NCBI GenBank assembly: GCA_964564735.1
Contig: CAZMCH010000002.1
Span: forward strand, 40,580-104,579
DNA: 64,000 nucleotides
Reading direction: 5' to 3'
From: CAZMCH01 sp964564735
GTDB lineage: Bacteria; Poribacteria; DTPJ01
Part shown: one piece after another, positions 54,700-62,945 of the stretch
How the letters are laid out: every line of letters begins with the position of its first letter
Numbering within the stretch: position 1 is the first letter of the stretch
The notes under the pieces: generated by a model
Database searches by the model: none
The model's input: only the letters and a program-made list of their open reading frames with translations
Told to the model about the DNA's origin: nothing
Made by a program: the position numbers and the translations under genes

Positions 54700-55869
54700 A
54701 TGCAAAGACTAATTTATTTGTTATTATTCATGATGGGATTGTTTCTTTTAGTTTCATTAACTTCTTATGCAAAAGATAACGAAAGATGGATAGTCGTTTT
54801 TGACAAATCTATGAATGAAGATGATGAGAATAAATGTATCAAAGAATCAGGCGGTAATTTCATCAAGAATATACCAATTATAAAAGGCAAAGTAATAATC
54901 GCAGATAATAAAAAAGCAGAAGCATTGAAAAACAAAAAGGGCGTTATCAGAATTGATCCTGATGTAGTCGTAAATGCTCATGCCCAAACATTGCCTTGGG
55001 GAGTAAATAGAATTGATGCTGATCTTGCATGGAAAAGCAGTAGTGGATCAGGGGTTAAAGTTGGTATTATAGATACTGGTATTAGCACAGTCCACAAAGA
55101 CCTTAAAGTTTATGGCGGGATTAACACCATAAATGGTATAAGCTATAATGATGATAATGGACATGGTTCTCATGTTGCGGGTATCGTTTCTGCGCTAAAT
55201 AACACAAGCGGTGTTGTTGGAGTGGCATACAACGCTAGGTTATATGCAATAAAGGCTCTTAATTCTAGTGGCTCAGGCTATCTTTCAGACATAATTGAGG
55301 GGTTAGATTGGTGTATCAATAATGGTATCAAGGTGATCAATATGAGTTTAGGCACATCAAGTAATATAAAATCCCTTGAAGATGCGGTTAAGAAAGTTTA
55401 TGGACGTGGGATTGTAATGGTTGCCTCTGCTGGAAATAGTAGCGGAGGTGCAGTTTCATATCCTGCTGCGTATGCAGAAGTAATTGCAGTATCAGCAACT
55501 AATACAAATGATAGCATAGCGTCTTTTAGTAGTATTGGTCCAGAGGTTGAATTATCTGCACCGGGAGTGAATATATATTCTACATACAAAAGCACGTCTT
55601 TTGCATACATGTCTGGAACGAGTATGGCGGCTCCTCATGTTACAGGAACAGTCTCATTGCTATTAGCAAAAGGAATAACTGGCATAGAACAGATTAGAAA
55701 TAAACTAAGATCAACTGCTGACGATCTTGGAACTGCTGGATTTGATCCTAAATTTGGCTTCGGGCTTGTTGATGCGCAAGAAGCAGTTACAGACGTTCAG
55801 ACTTTACCAGCACCGCCTAATATATCAGGTAAAACCACTATAACATGGGGCGAAGCTAAAAGCCGTTAA
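54700..55869 (+). CDS. Secreted subtilisin-like serine protease (S8)
   Basis: 389 residues from the ATG at 54700 (MQRLIY), with AAGGAG eight bases upstream. Signal peptide 1-~24, I9-type inhibitor propeptide ~28-95, then the S8 domain. The triad is Asp125 (GIIDTGIS), His155 (NGHGSHVAG) and Ser308 (GTSMAAPH), with oxyanion Asn246 (SAGNS). The protein ends in a short ~30-residue tail. It should be exported and self-activated; the target is unknown. Confidence 0.95.
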   Translation: MQRLIYLLLFMMGLFLLVSLTSYAKDNERWIVVFDKSMNEDDENKCIKESGGNFIKNIPIIKGKVIIADNKKAEALKNKKGVIRIDPDVVVNAHAQTLPWGVNRIDADLAWKSSSGSGVKVGIIDTGISTVHKDLKVYGGINTINGISYNDDNGHGSHVAGIVSALNNTSGVVGVAYNARLYAIKALNSSGSGYLSDIIEGLDWCINNGIKVINMSLGTSSNIKSLEDAVKKVYGRGIVMVASAGNSSGGAVSYPAAYAEVIAVSATNTNDSIASFSSIGPEVELSAPGVNIYSTYKSTSFAYMSGTSMAAPHVTGTVSLLLAKGITGIEQIRNKLRSTADDLGTAGFDPKFGFGLVDAQEAVTDVQTLPAPPNISGKTTITWGEAKSR

Positions 55870-55893
55870 TAACAATTTTGCGACTATAATAAT

Positions 55894-56985
55894 ATGCCAA
55901 AAAAAGATTATTATGAAATTCTTGGCTTAAACAAAGAATCTTCCGTAGATGATATAAAAAAAGCTTATCGTTCTCTTGCAAAAAAATATCATCCTGACAA
56001 AAATCCAAATAGCAAGTCTTCGGAAGAAAAATTTAAGGACATACAGGAAGCGTATGATACGCTAAGTGACAGCCAAAAACGTGCAAACTATGATCAAATT
56101 AGAGAAGCAGAAGAAAAAGGCTATTTCTTTAGCGGATCAAATGATATATACACCGGTTTTGGAACGGGCAGAGATAGATATTCTGATTCCAGATTTGATG
56201 ATTTTGGTGGCATTGGTGACTTATTCTCTAGAATATTTGATAAAGGAGAACGAACACGCACAAATAAGCAGCGACCAAAGCGTGGAACAGATATTACCTA
56301 TGAACTCGACATCCCATTTGAAAAGGCAATTAGCGGTTGGGACACGGTCATAAGCATATCCAAAGTAGAGGAATGTCCAAGTTGCAGAGGCACTGGGGCA
56401 AAGTCTGGAACTACACTACAAAAATGCCCTGAATGTAATGGTCAGGGAACTATAAATTTATCACAAAGAAATTTTCCACTTGAACAAACATGCCCAAGAT
56501 GTCAAGGGAAAGGGAGTATTATAGCAGTTCCCTGTCAGACATGCAGTGGTATGGGATATGTCCAACAAATGCGTAGAATACCTGTTACCATACCACCCGG
56601 GACCGAAGATAAAACAAAGATAAGGGTTCCCGGCCAAGGTGGAATTGGAGTATCAGGAGGACCAAAGGGCGATCTATATATTATTGCCAAAGTCAAGGAA
56701 CATAGGTTCTTTAAGCGCAAAAATTATGATATTATCTGCAAAGTGACTATTGATTTCATTCAAGCGATCATGGGTGTTAATATAATGGTTTCGACGATCA
56801 ATGGCAAAGTCAAATTGACAATTCCTCCCGGAACACAACCCGGAACCTCTCTTAGACTTAAGGGTCAAGGCATTATAAAACCTGATGGAAGCAAAGGAGA
56901 TCAACTTGTTACAGTTGATATATCACTTCCAACAAACATAACAGAAAAGCAAAAAGAACTTCTCAGGCAGTTTCAGGAGGAATAA
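55894..56985 (+). CDS. dnaJ: Type I chaperone DnaJ
   Basis: 363 residues. J domain 1-~70 with the essential HPD in KYHPDKNPN; a Gly/Phe/Asp-rich linker (~75-115); zinc-finger region with four CxxCxGxG repeats (CPSCRGTG, CPECNGQG, CPRCQGKG, CQTCSGMG); then the two C-terminal beta domains and dimer tail. It stimulates DnaK; neither dnaK nor grpE is in the window. No Shine-Dalgarno sequence is clear, and the start is 24 bases after the protease stop, so coupled translation is possible. Confidence 0.94.
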   Translation: MPKKDYYEILGLNKESSVDDIKKAYRSLAKKYHPDKNPNSKSSEEKFKDIQEAYDTLSDSQKRANYDQIREAEEKGYFFSGSNDIYTGFGTGRDRYSDSRFDDFGGIGDLFSRIFDKGERTRTNKQRPKRGTDITYELDIPFEKAISGWDTVISISKVEECPSCRGTGAKSGTTLQKCPECNGQGTINLSQRNFPLEQTCPRCQGKGSIIAVPCQTCSGMGYVQQMRRIPVTIPPGTEDKTKIRVPGQGGIGVSGGPKGDLYIIAKVKEHRFFKRKNYDIICKVTIDFIQAIMGVNIMVSTINGKVKLTIPPGTQPGTSLRLKGQGIIKPDGSKGDQLVTVDISLPTNITEKQKELLRQFQEE

Positions 56986-56997
56986 ATCATCTTAATT

Positions 56998-57648
56998 CTA
57001 TTTATTTGCTCTTAAACTGCCCCACATACAAGTTAACTTACCAGATAAATATACTGCTAAAGCTGGTCTAGGCTTATTATCTTTCGGATACTCTTTTTGT
57101 GTCGTGCTGAACCATATTTGATCTATCTTATGAGGAACTTGTCTTGGTTGAGCGCGTAATTTGTGTTTGCCTGATATGTTGAACTTAAAAGATACAACAG
57201 TTGGTCCGTCTGGTGGTATAACTTCATTGCTTGCCCATACATATTGACCAGCAGGATGGACATCGATCCAATTACCCAATCCCCTTGCTGGGAATCTATC
57301 GCCTTTATTTGTTCCAATCTCATCATCAAATTGTATCCAAAGAGAATCCGTTGATGTATCACCATCGCTTTTAACTCTCAACCAGATAAAATATTCTTCC
57401 GCATTTGCCTTGAAATCCATCTCAAAATATACCGTTGGATTTGGTGAAAGAGGATTATTTGCCCCACTAGTAAACTCAATTGCTTTACCGATAGAAGCAT
57501 CTTTATCATTCACAACTGCAACTCCGCCGTTTGACATTGCAGTAATTGAGTTTGCATTTAAAACAACTTCATCTGCTATTGCAGAAAATAAAGCAAAACT
57601 TAACATCAAACTGAAAATTATATTTAAATATAACATAACAATTTTCAT
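56998..57648 (-). CDS. Secreted carbohydrate-binding-like protein
   Basis: 216 residues. Signal peptide to about residue 26 (SAIADE). The mature part is a beta sandwich with AIEFTSGANN, YFIWLRVKSDGDTSTDSLW and the closing KIDQIWFS strand, a pattern found in CBM-like modules fused to glycosidases in Poribacteria-type genomes. GAGGG precedes the ATG. It converges with dnaJ. Confidence 0.6.
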   Translation of the reverse strand: MKIVMLYLNIIFSLMLSFALFSAIADEVVLNANSITAMSNGGVAVVNDKDASIGKAIEFTSGANNPLSPNPTVYFEMDFKANAEEYFIWLRVKSDGDTSTDSLWIQFDDEIGTNKGDRFPARGLGNWIDVHPAGQYVWASNEVIPPDGPTVVSFKFNISGKHKLRAQPRQVPHKIDQIWFSTTQKEYPKDNKPRPALAVYLSGKLTCMWGSLRANK

Positions 57649-57685
57649 TTTTTGACCCTCATTTTCCTCCTTACAACAACACTTG

Positions 57686-58540
57686 TTATTCCTTCAATTG
57701 ACAATAAAAAACACGAGATATACCAGCATAATCGTTGATAAAGTCATAATTCTCGTATTTTCCTACACTATTGGTTATTTTTATAACGTCGTCAACTTGC
57801 CCATAACCAATCTCTATGGCAAGCTTCCCCCTTGCATTTAGGAACTTATATGCTTCATTGATTATATTTCTAATTATATTCAGTCCATCTTGTCCACCAT
57901 CTAAGGCAATGATCGGCTCATATTTTCGAATATCATCTGATAGATCATCAATATCGCTTGTTAGTATATAAGGCGGATTTGATACGATCCAATCAAACTT
58001 AGCTTTTTGAGATAACCCATTAAAAAGATTCATTTGTATAAAATGAATGTTTTTTACCTTATGTCTTATTGAATTTTCTTTTGCAATCAAAAGCGCATCA
58101 AGAGAAATATCAGTTGCCATTATTCGCCATTCTGGATTATATTTGGCGAGACTCACTGCTATTGCTCCGCTACCTGTTCCTATTTCCAAAATATTGTTTT
58201 TAGCAGAACCATAATTACAGACGACTTCAACAAGAAATTCTGTTTCTGGTCTAGGAATAAGCACACTTGGGCTAACAAAAAAATCCAAAGACATAAATTC
58301 CTTATATCCAATTATATAGCCAATTGGCATTTTACTTACTCTTTTCTCGATTAATTTGCCATATAATTCCCCCTTTTTATCATCAATTTTTCTTTTTTGT
58401 TCAATATACAGCCATGTCCGATCTTTTCCGAGAACATAAGCCAAAAGCACTTCCGCATCTAGCCTTGCAGTTGATATATGCTGATCAGAAAGTCTTTCTA
58501 TACCCCAGTTGAGCAGTTCATAAACAGTTTTTTGTTTCAT
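57686..58540 (-). CDS. prmC: Peptide chain release factor glutamine methyltransferase
   Basis: 284 residues from the ATG at 58540 (MKQKTV). N-terminal helical domain (1-~80), then a methyltransferase domain with NILEIGTGSGAIAVSLA and the catalytic NPPY in VSNPPYIL. It methylates the GGQ glutamine of release factors. prfA is not adjacent. The ribosome site is weak. It lies 30 bases after the HicB-like gene. Confidence 0.93.
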   Translation of the reverse strand: MKQKTVYELLNWGIERLSDQHISTARLDAEVLLAYVLGKDRTWLYIEQKRKIDDKKGELYGKLIEKRVSKMPIGYIIGYKEFMSLDFFVSPSVLIPRPETEFLVEVVCNYGSAKNNILEIGTGSGAIAVSLAKYNPEWRIMATDISLDALLIAKENSIRHKVKNIHFIQMNLFNGLSQKAKFDWIVSNPPYILTSDIDDLSDDIRKYEPIIALDGGQDGLNIIRNIINEAYKFLNARGKLAIEIGYGQVDDVIKITNSVGKYENYDFINDYAGISRVFYCQLKE

Positions 58541-58570
58541 ACAATAAACCACAAATTTAATACTCCAAAA

Positions 58571-58783
58571 CTAACAGACAGCGACATATTCAGCAAAGGA
58601 TTCCTGCTCTGGAACAGGCAGTCCATCCTCAAGCAATCCCTGAACGTGCATTTCTATTGCTTCGTGCATATTTTGTTCTGCTTCTTCACGAGTCTTGCCA
58701 GTTGCGACACATCCCACCAGATCAGGCGAATATGCTGAATAGTTTTTATTTGCTTTTTCTATGATGATTAAGAAGCGATACAT
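58571..58783 (-). CDS. HicB-like antitoxin-fold protein, without HicA
   Basis: 70 residues. FLIIIEKANKNYSAYSPDL and TREEAEQNMHEAIEMH are typical of the partial RNase H fold of the HicB family. No HicA toxin gene is adjacent on either side, and the protein lacks the C-terminal DNA-binding part of full antitoxins. Its start is two bases after the nuclease-like gene. Confidence 0.8.
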   Translation of the reverse strand: MYRFLIIIEKANKNYSAYSPDLVGCVATGKTREEAEQNMHEAIEMHVQGLLEDGLPVPEQESFAEYVAVC

Positions 58784-58785
58784 TT

Positions 58786-59568
58786 CTATTTTTTCATTTC
58801 CTTGATTAACTTAAAAACAGTATCATAATTTTCTTTTAAATATTGGATTATACTTTCCTCAGTCAGATTAAGCCAATATGGAATCTCTACTAGGTTGATT
58901 TCAGCTTCTTTACATGCTTCCCGTTTTTTCTCATCCCTTTCCTGTTGAGCTTCAAAATTCTTTATATCGCCTTTGTGAAAATAATCTACCATTTCATAAT
59001 GTTGTAATCCGTTATATTCTGCGGCTAATTTTAGTTCTTCCCAATATCCATCTAATCTTTGGCTTCCTCTATTACCTGTTGAAAGCCATTCGGGGGTCAT
59101 ATCTCTTTTACTGGGGATATTAAATATCTTATCTAAAATATCCATACAAAGCTTTTCATGTATATTATGCGCCTCATCTGATTTCTTGCCATGTTGCTGT
59201 AAACTCCATTCTATAAGATTTCTCAAATTATCAGGTTTTACCAAATTATAAATTATACCAACAGAAGTCCGATAACTACCTTGCCCCCAAGCTCTATGTA
59301 GAAAAGCTTCTTGAGGTATGCCAAATTTCTTTGAAAATTCCGCTTTGCTTAGTCTAGGTTCTTTCTTTTGTAAACCTGTTCCGCCCGTTTGTCCAGTAAG
59401 ACTCCTAATTGATAATGTCCCTGGGTAAAAGTTTAGATTATTATTCCAATTCCATATTTCAAAACGAATATATTTTTTGCCATTTGATTCATGGATTCTT
59501 TCTTCTTCATATCCATCATATTTCTTTATTAGCGCTCTCATTAATTCTATAACTTCCAACTCAGTCAT
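58786..59568 (-). CDS. PD-(D/E)XK-type nuclease-like protein
   Basis: 260 residues from the ATG at 59568 (MTELEV), with GGAG six bases upstream. Residues ~170-250 have the restriction-endonuclease-like pattern: Asp173 in QRLDGYWEE, Glu184 in LAAEYNGLQHYE (E-Y-N-G-x-Q-H), then RDEKKREACKE and LVEIPYW, as in Vsr- or DUF559-like enzymes. The N-terminal ~165 residues carry a KFGIPQEAFLHRAWGQGSYR helix region that may bind DNA. It sits between a PIN-domain gene and the HicB-like gene and may be a defence or plasmid-control nuclease. Confidence 0.65.
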   Translation of the reverse strand: MTELEVIELMRALIKKYDGYEEERIHESNGKKYIRFEIWNWNNNLNFYPGTLSIRSLTGQTGGTGLQKKEPRLSKAEFSKKFGIPQEAFLHRAWGQGSYRTSVGIIYNLVKPDNLRNLIEWSLQQHGKKSDEAHNIHEKLCMDILDKIFNIPSKRDMTPEWLSTGNRGSQRLDGYWEELKLAAEYNGLQHYEMVDYFHKGDIKNFEAQQERDEKKREACKEAEINLVEIPYWLNLTEESIIQYLKENYDTVFKLIKEMKK

Positions 59569-59586
59569 TGTTCTCTCCAAAAACCT

Positions 59587-60027
59587 CTACCAACTTTCAA
59601 CCTTCAGCCCAACCATGCCATCTAATCTCTGTATATGAGCATCCGCAGAAACAAGAATCAAATCATGCTGAATAGCTATTGAGGCTATCCATAGATCATT
59701 ATCTTTGAAGCCTAGCGATTCAGGCTTTGTATTTCTCCGTTTAGCTTTATCTTTCGGACCAAAACGCTCAATAATATATGCTTTCAGTTTGCCATATATA
59801 TCAGTTGTCTCAATATTTATTCCATAAACTGGAATTTCTGCAAAAAATCTCTCAAGTCTATGCAAGTTTTCCGAAAATTGATCAGATTTATATGCACCAA
59901 ATATCAATTCTCCACGCACTATTAAGCAGGTTGCTATCTGTGCATCAAGCATATTTGATAACTTATTATCAAATTCATCGTTACCAGATATAGACTTTAT
60001 ACAATGTGTAGTATCTAATAAATACAT
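59587..60027 (-). CDS. PIN-domain toxin (VapC family)
   Basis: 146 residues. PIN acids: Asp5 (LLDTTH), Glu40 (VRGELIF), Asp111 (DNDLWIAS) and Asp129 (LVSADAH). An insert of ~18 basic residues near 91-107 (KDKAKRRN) is larger than in the other VapC of the window (26923). GGAG precedes the ATG, which lies two bases after the antitoxin stop. Confidence 0.9.
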   Translation of the reverse strand: MYLLDTTHCIKSISGNDEFDNKLSNMLDAQIATCLIVRGELIFGAYKSDQFSENLHRLERFFAEIPVYGINIETTDIYGKLKAYIIERFGPKDKAKRRNTKPESLGFKDNDLWIASIAIQHDLILVSADAHIQRLDGMVGLKVESW

Positions 60028-60029
60028 GA

Positions 60030-60377
60030 CTAAAACTCCGCATCTGTTCGGTTTTCCATTATGTATTTTAATACTTTTTCAGCATCTTCCTTACCACCAG
60101 CCCAAGTTCCAGAATATTTGAGCAAATCCTTTGCTGTGAATTTCTTGTCTGGTATAACACTAGGCATATTCCCTTTTATATGATCCACTTTGTCACTATT
60201 AACATCATTAGAAATCTTCTTTTCCTTTGCATATAGCTCTAATGCTTGCCTAATGACATCAGCCTTTGTTGCTGATTGAATACCCTCAGCCTTCATCTTT
60301 TTGACCGCAATATCAATAATTTTCCTGTATCTATCATCAAGCTTTATGCTTATTGAAGATTTGCCTTTAACGCTCAT
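60030..60377 (-). CDS. Antitoxin with ribbon-helix-helix N-terminus
   Basis: 115 residues. SISIKLDDRYRKIIDIAV...KADVIRQALELYA matches a ribbon-helix-helix domain; the tail (FTAKDLLKYSGTWAGG) is a common partner motif for PIN toxins. AGGTG precedes the ATG. It pairs with the PIN-domain gene at 59587 and is likely autoregulated. Confidence 0.85.
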   Translation of the reverse strand: MSVKGKSSISIKLDDRYRKIIDIAVKKMKAEGIQSATKADVIRQALELYAKEKKISNDVNSDKVDHIKGNMPSVIPDKKFTAKDLLKYSGTWAGGKEDAEKVLKYIMENRTDAEF

Positions 60378-60397
60378 AATATCACCTACTAATAGCA

Positions 60398-60422
60398 GGT
60401 TGGATCAAAAAAAGACCCAACC
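60398..60422 (-). terminator. Terminator-like hairpin after ribulokinase
   Basis: On the minus strand GGTTGGGTC and GATCCAACC form a nine-base stem (one G-U pair) around a run of seven T, directly behind the ribulokinase stop and before the antitoxin gene. The T run lies in the loop and not behind the stem, which weakens the call. Confidence 0.4.
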
Positions 60423-60434
60423 CATCCAAAAATC

Positions 60435-62096
60435 CTACGCTTCCGCCTTTATCTTCTTTAACCGCTTCATCACGTCATTTACGCCTCTACCAAAGTAATC
60501 ATGTAGTATCTCATATTCCTTATAAAGCTTTTTATAGACTTCATGGTTCGCTTTAATCGGCTTATATCTCTCATCTCTGACCCTAGCCATCTTGGCGACA
60601 GCATCACCGATAGTATCATACCCGCCAGCTTTGCTTCCCGCTGCGACAGTACCGAACATTGCCGACCCAAGTGCAGATGCCTGACCCGATTCAGCTATAA
60701 GTATCTCTTTTCCTGTAACATCTGAATATATCTGCATCAAGAGCTTATTCTTCGGCAGACCGCCGCATCCGTAAAGCTCATCAATCTTCAAGCCTTTATC
60801 TTCAAAGGACTTTATTATTTTGTTTGTGCCAAAAGCTGTGGCTTCTATTAACGCCCTGTATATTTCCTCCGGCTTTGTATTTAGATTTGCTCCCATTAGC
60901 AGACCAGTCAAATCAGCATCAACGAGAACCGACCTGTTTCCATTCCACCAGTCAAGAGCCAAAAGACCACTTTCGCCCGGCTTCAATGCCTGAGACTTTT
61001 CAACAAGTAGGTTATGTATATCTAAACCTTTTTTCTTTGCTTCGTCATGGTATTCAGGAGGAACGCAGTTATCAACGAACCATGCGAATATATCACCGAC
61101 TGCGGATTGTCCCGCTTCATAGCCGGCATATCCCGCCAAGATGCCGTCCTCAACGACTCCGCACATGCCATCAACATAGACCGTCTCATTTTCCATAAAC
61201 ATGTGGCATATTGACGTTCCCATGATCATAACCATTTTTCTTGGTCCCACAACCGTTGCAGATGGAACAGCGACATGCGCATCAACATTGCCGACAGCAA
61301 CCGCAGTTCCTTCCTTTAGACCTGTCAGTTTAGCCATTTCTGCTGTAATTCCGCCAGCCTTCGTGCCTGCTGGATAAATATCGGTTGATAGCTTTTCTTC
61401 AACGATATTCTCCATCTTCGGATTAAGGGCCTTAAAGAATTCCTTGCTAGGATAACCGATCCCCTTTGCCCACATAGCTTTATAGCCAGCAGTGCAGGCA
61501 TTGCGCTTTTCTTCGCCAGTAAGTTGCAGGACTACCCAATCCGCTGCTTCAATAAATTTGTCTGCTGATTCATAAACTTTTGGGGCTTCCTCAAGAGTCT
61601 GCAAAGCCTTTGAAAAAAACCATTCAGACGAATATTTACCACCATAACGCTTTACCCAGTCCTCATTTCTTTGTCTGCCAACCTCGTTAATCTTATTCGC
61701 CTGTGGCTGTGCCGCATGATGTTTCCATAATTTAACCCATGCGTTAGGTTCGCTTTTGAACTCATCAAGCATACATAATGGCGTTCCATTTTTATCAATA
61801 GGTAGCATTGTGCAGGCGGTAAAGTCAATCCCAACACCGATCACATCCTCAGCCTTGACATTAGCCTGTTTCAAAACTTCTGGTATGGTGTTCTCAAATA
61901 CCCTTATATAATCTGCGGGGTCTTGCAAAGCCCAGTCATGCCCAAGTTTCGTCCCATCTGGCAAAAATTCATCAAGAACACCATTGCTGTATTTATATAC
62001 TGATGTTGCGATTTCTTCGCCTGTGCTGACATCAACAAGCAAAGCCCTTCCTGATTCTGTCCCAAAATCAATTCCTAAAGAATACTTTTTTGACAT
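60435..62096 (-). CDS. araB: Ribulokinase
   Basis: 553 residues from the ATG at 62096 (MSKKYS), with AAGGAG six bases upstream. A FGGY kinase: YSLGIDFGTESGRALLVD at the N-terminus, TACTMLPIDKNGTPLC, and GGLPKNKLLMQIYSDVTGKE near the end, the pattern of AraB. It phosphorylates ribulose. No araA or araD of the usual type is adjacent; a GguC/AraD1-like gene is at 36351 and a sugar importer at 41546. Confidence 0.93.
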   Translation of the reverse strand: MSKKYSLGIDFGTESGRALLVDVSTGEEIATSVYKYSNGVLDEFLPDGTKLGHDWALQDPADYIRVFENTIPEVLKQANVKAEDVIGVGIDFTACTMLPIDKNGTPLCMLDEFKSEPNAWVKLWKHHAAQPQANKINEVGRQRNEDWVKRYGGKYSSEWFFSKALQTLEEAPKVYESADKFIEAADWVVLQLTGEEKRNACTAGYKAMWAKGIGYPSKEFFKALNPKMENIVEEKLSTDIYPAGTKAGGITAEMAKLTGLKEGTAVAVGNVDAHVAVPSATVVGPRKMVMIMGTSICHMFMENETVYVDGMCGVVEDGILAGYAGYEAGQSAVGDIFAWFVDNCVPPEYHDEAKKKGLDIHNLLVEKSQALKPGESGLLALDWWNGNRSVLVDADLTGLLMGANLNTKPEEIYRALIEATAFGTNKIIKSFEDKGLKIDELYGCGGLPKNKLLMQIYSDVTGKEILIAESGQASALGSAMFGTVAAGSKAGGYDTIGDAVAKMARVRDERYKPIKANHEVYKKLYKEYEILHDYFGRGVNDVMKRLKKIKAEA

Positions 62097-62153
62097 ATTT
62101 AACTCCTTTATTCTATTATAATTTGTCATCTAATATCTTATATTGGTTTAATT

Positions 62154-62927
62154 CTACCAAATTGTATAACCACCGTCAATTATTAGGTCGTGTCCAGTCA
62201 TAAAATCAGATGCCTCTGACGCAAGATAGACTATCGCACCTTTAAGGTCATCAACTTGTCCTAATCTGCCAATAGGTGTTAATTTTGTCCATAGGGGCAA
62301 TAACTCTGATACTCCAGGGATATTTTCAACAAGTGAAGTAATGGTATATCCCGGACTTATGCAGTTAACCCTTATACCATGCTTTGCCCATTCGGAAGCA
62401 AGCGATTTTGTAAGATGGACAACACCCGCTTTTGATGAATTATACGAAGCCTGACTTTGAGGATAATTTACAACAGAAGCAGACATTGAGGCGGTATTTA
62501 TAATCTTGCCATATCTATTTGGTATCATAGCCCTTGCCTCAGCCTGAGAGCAAAGGAAAACTGCTTTTAGATTAAGATCAACGACCATATCCCATTCATC
62601 TTCTAATACGTCTTCTGCATTTTTCCATAGCGTTCGCCCTGCATTATTAATTGCAATGTCAAGTTTTCCCCATTCCTTTATAACGGTATCAACCATCTTT
62701 TTTGTGTCATCAACCTTTGTAACATCAGCTACAATTGAGATTGATTTTGAACCCAAAATACGTATGTCTTTTGATACTTTTTCCGCAGTATCGGGATTTA
62801 TATCGACAATAGCGATATTTGCGCCTGCTTCTGCCAAAGCATGTGCATAACCTTCACCTATGCCCTGTCCGCCACCAGTTATAAGCACTGTTTTCCCATC
62901 GAGCCTAAAACGGTCTATTATACTCAA
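62154..62927 (-). CDS. Short-chain dehydrogenase/reductase
   Basis: 257 residues from a TTG start with GGAGG upstream. Cofactor motif TGGGQGIGEGYA, NNAG at ~90, the catalytic Ser and YNSSK at ~155-159, and DGGYTIW at the end are those of classical SDRs. The arrangement beside ribulokinase suggests a sugar or polyol dehydrogenase. Confidence 0.92.
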   Translation of the reverse strand: MSIIDRFRLDGKTVLITGGGQGIGEGYAHALAEAGANIAIVDINPDTAEKVSKDIRILGSKSISIVADVTKVDDTKKMVDTVIKEWGKLDIAINNAGRTLWKNAEDVLEDEWDMVVDLNLKAVFLCSQAEARAMIPNRYGKIINTASMSASVVNYPQSQASYNSSKAGVVHLTKSLASEWAKHGIRVNCISPGYTITSLVENIPGVSELLPLWTKLTPIGRLGQVDDLKGAIVYLASEASDFMTGHDLIIDGGYTIW

Positions 62928-62945
62928 TTTATCCTCCTATACGAT

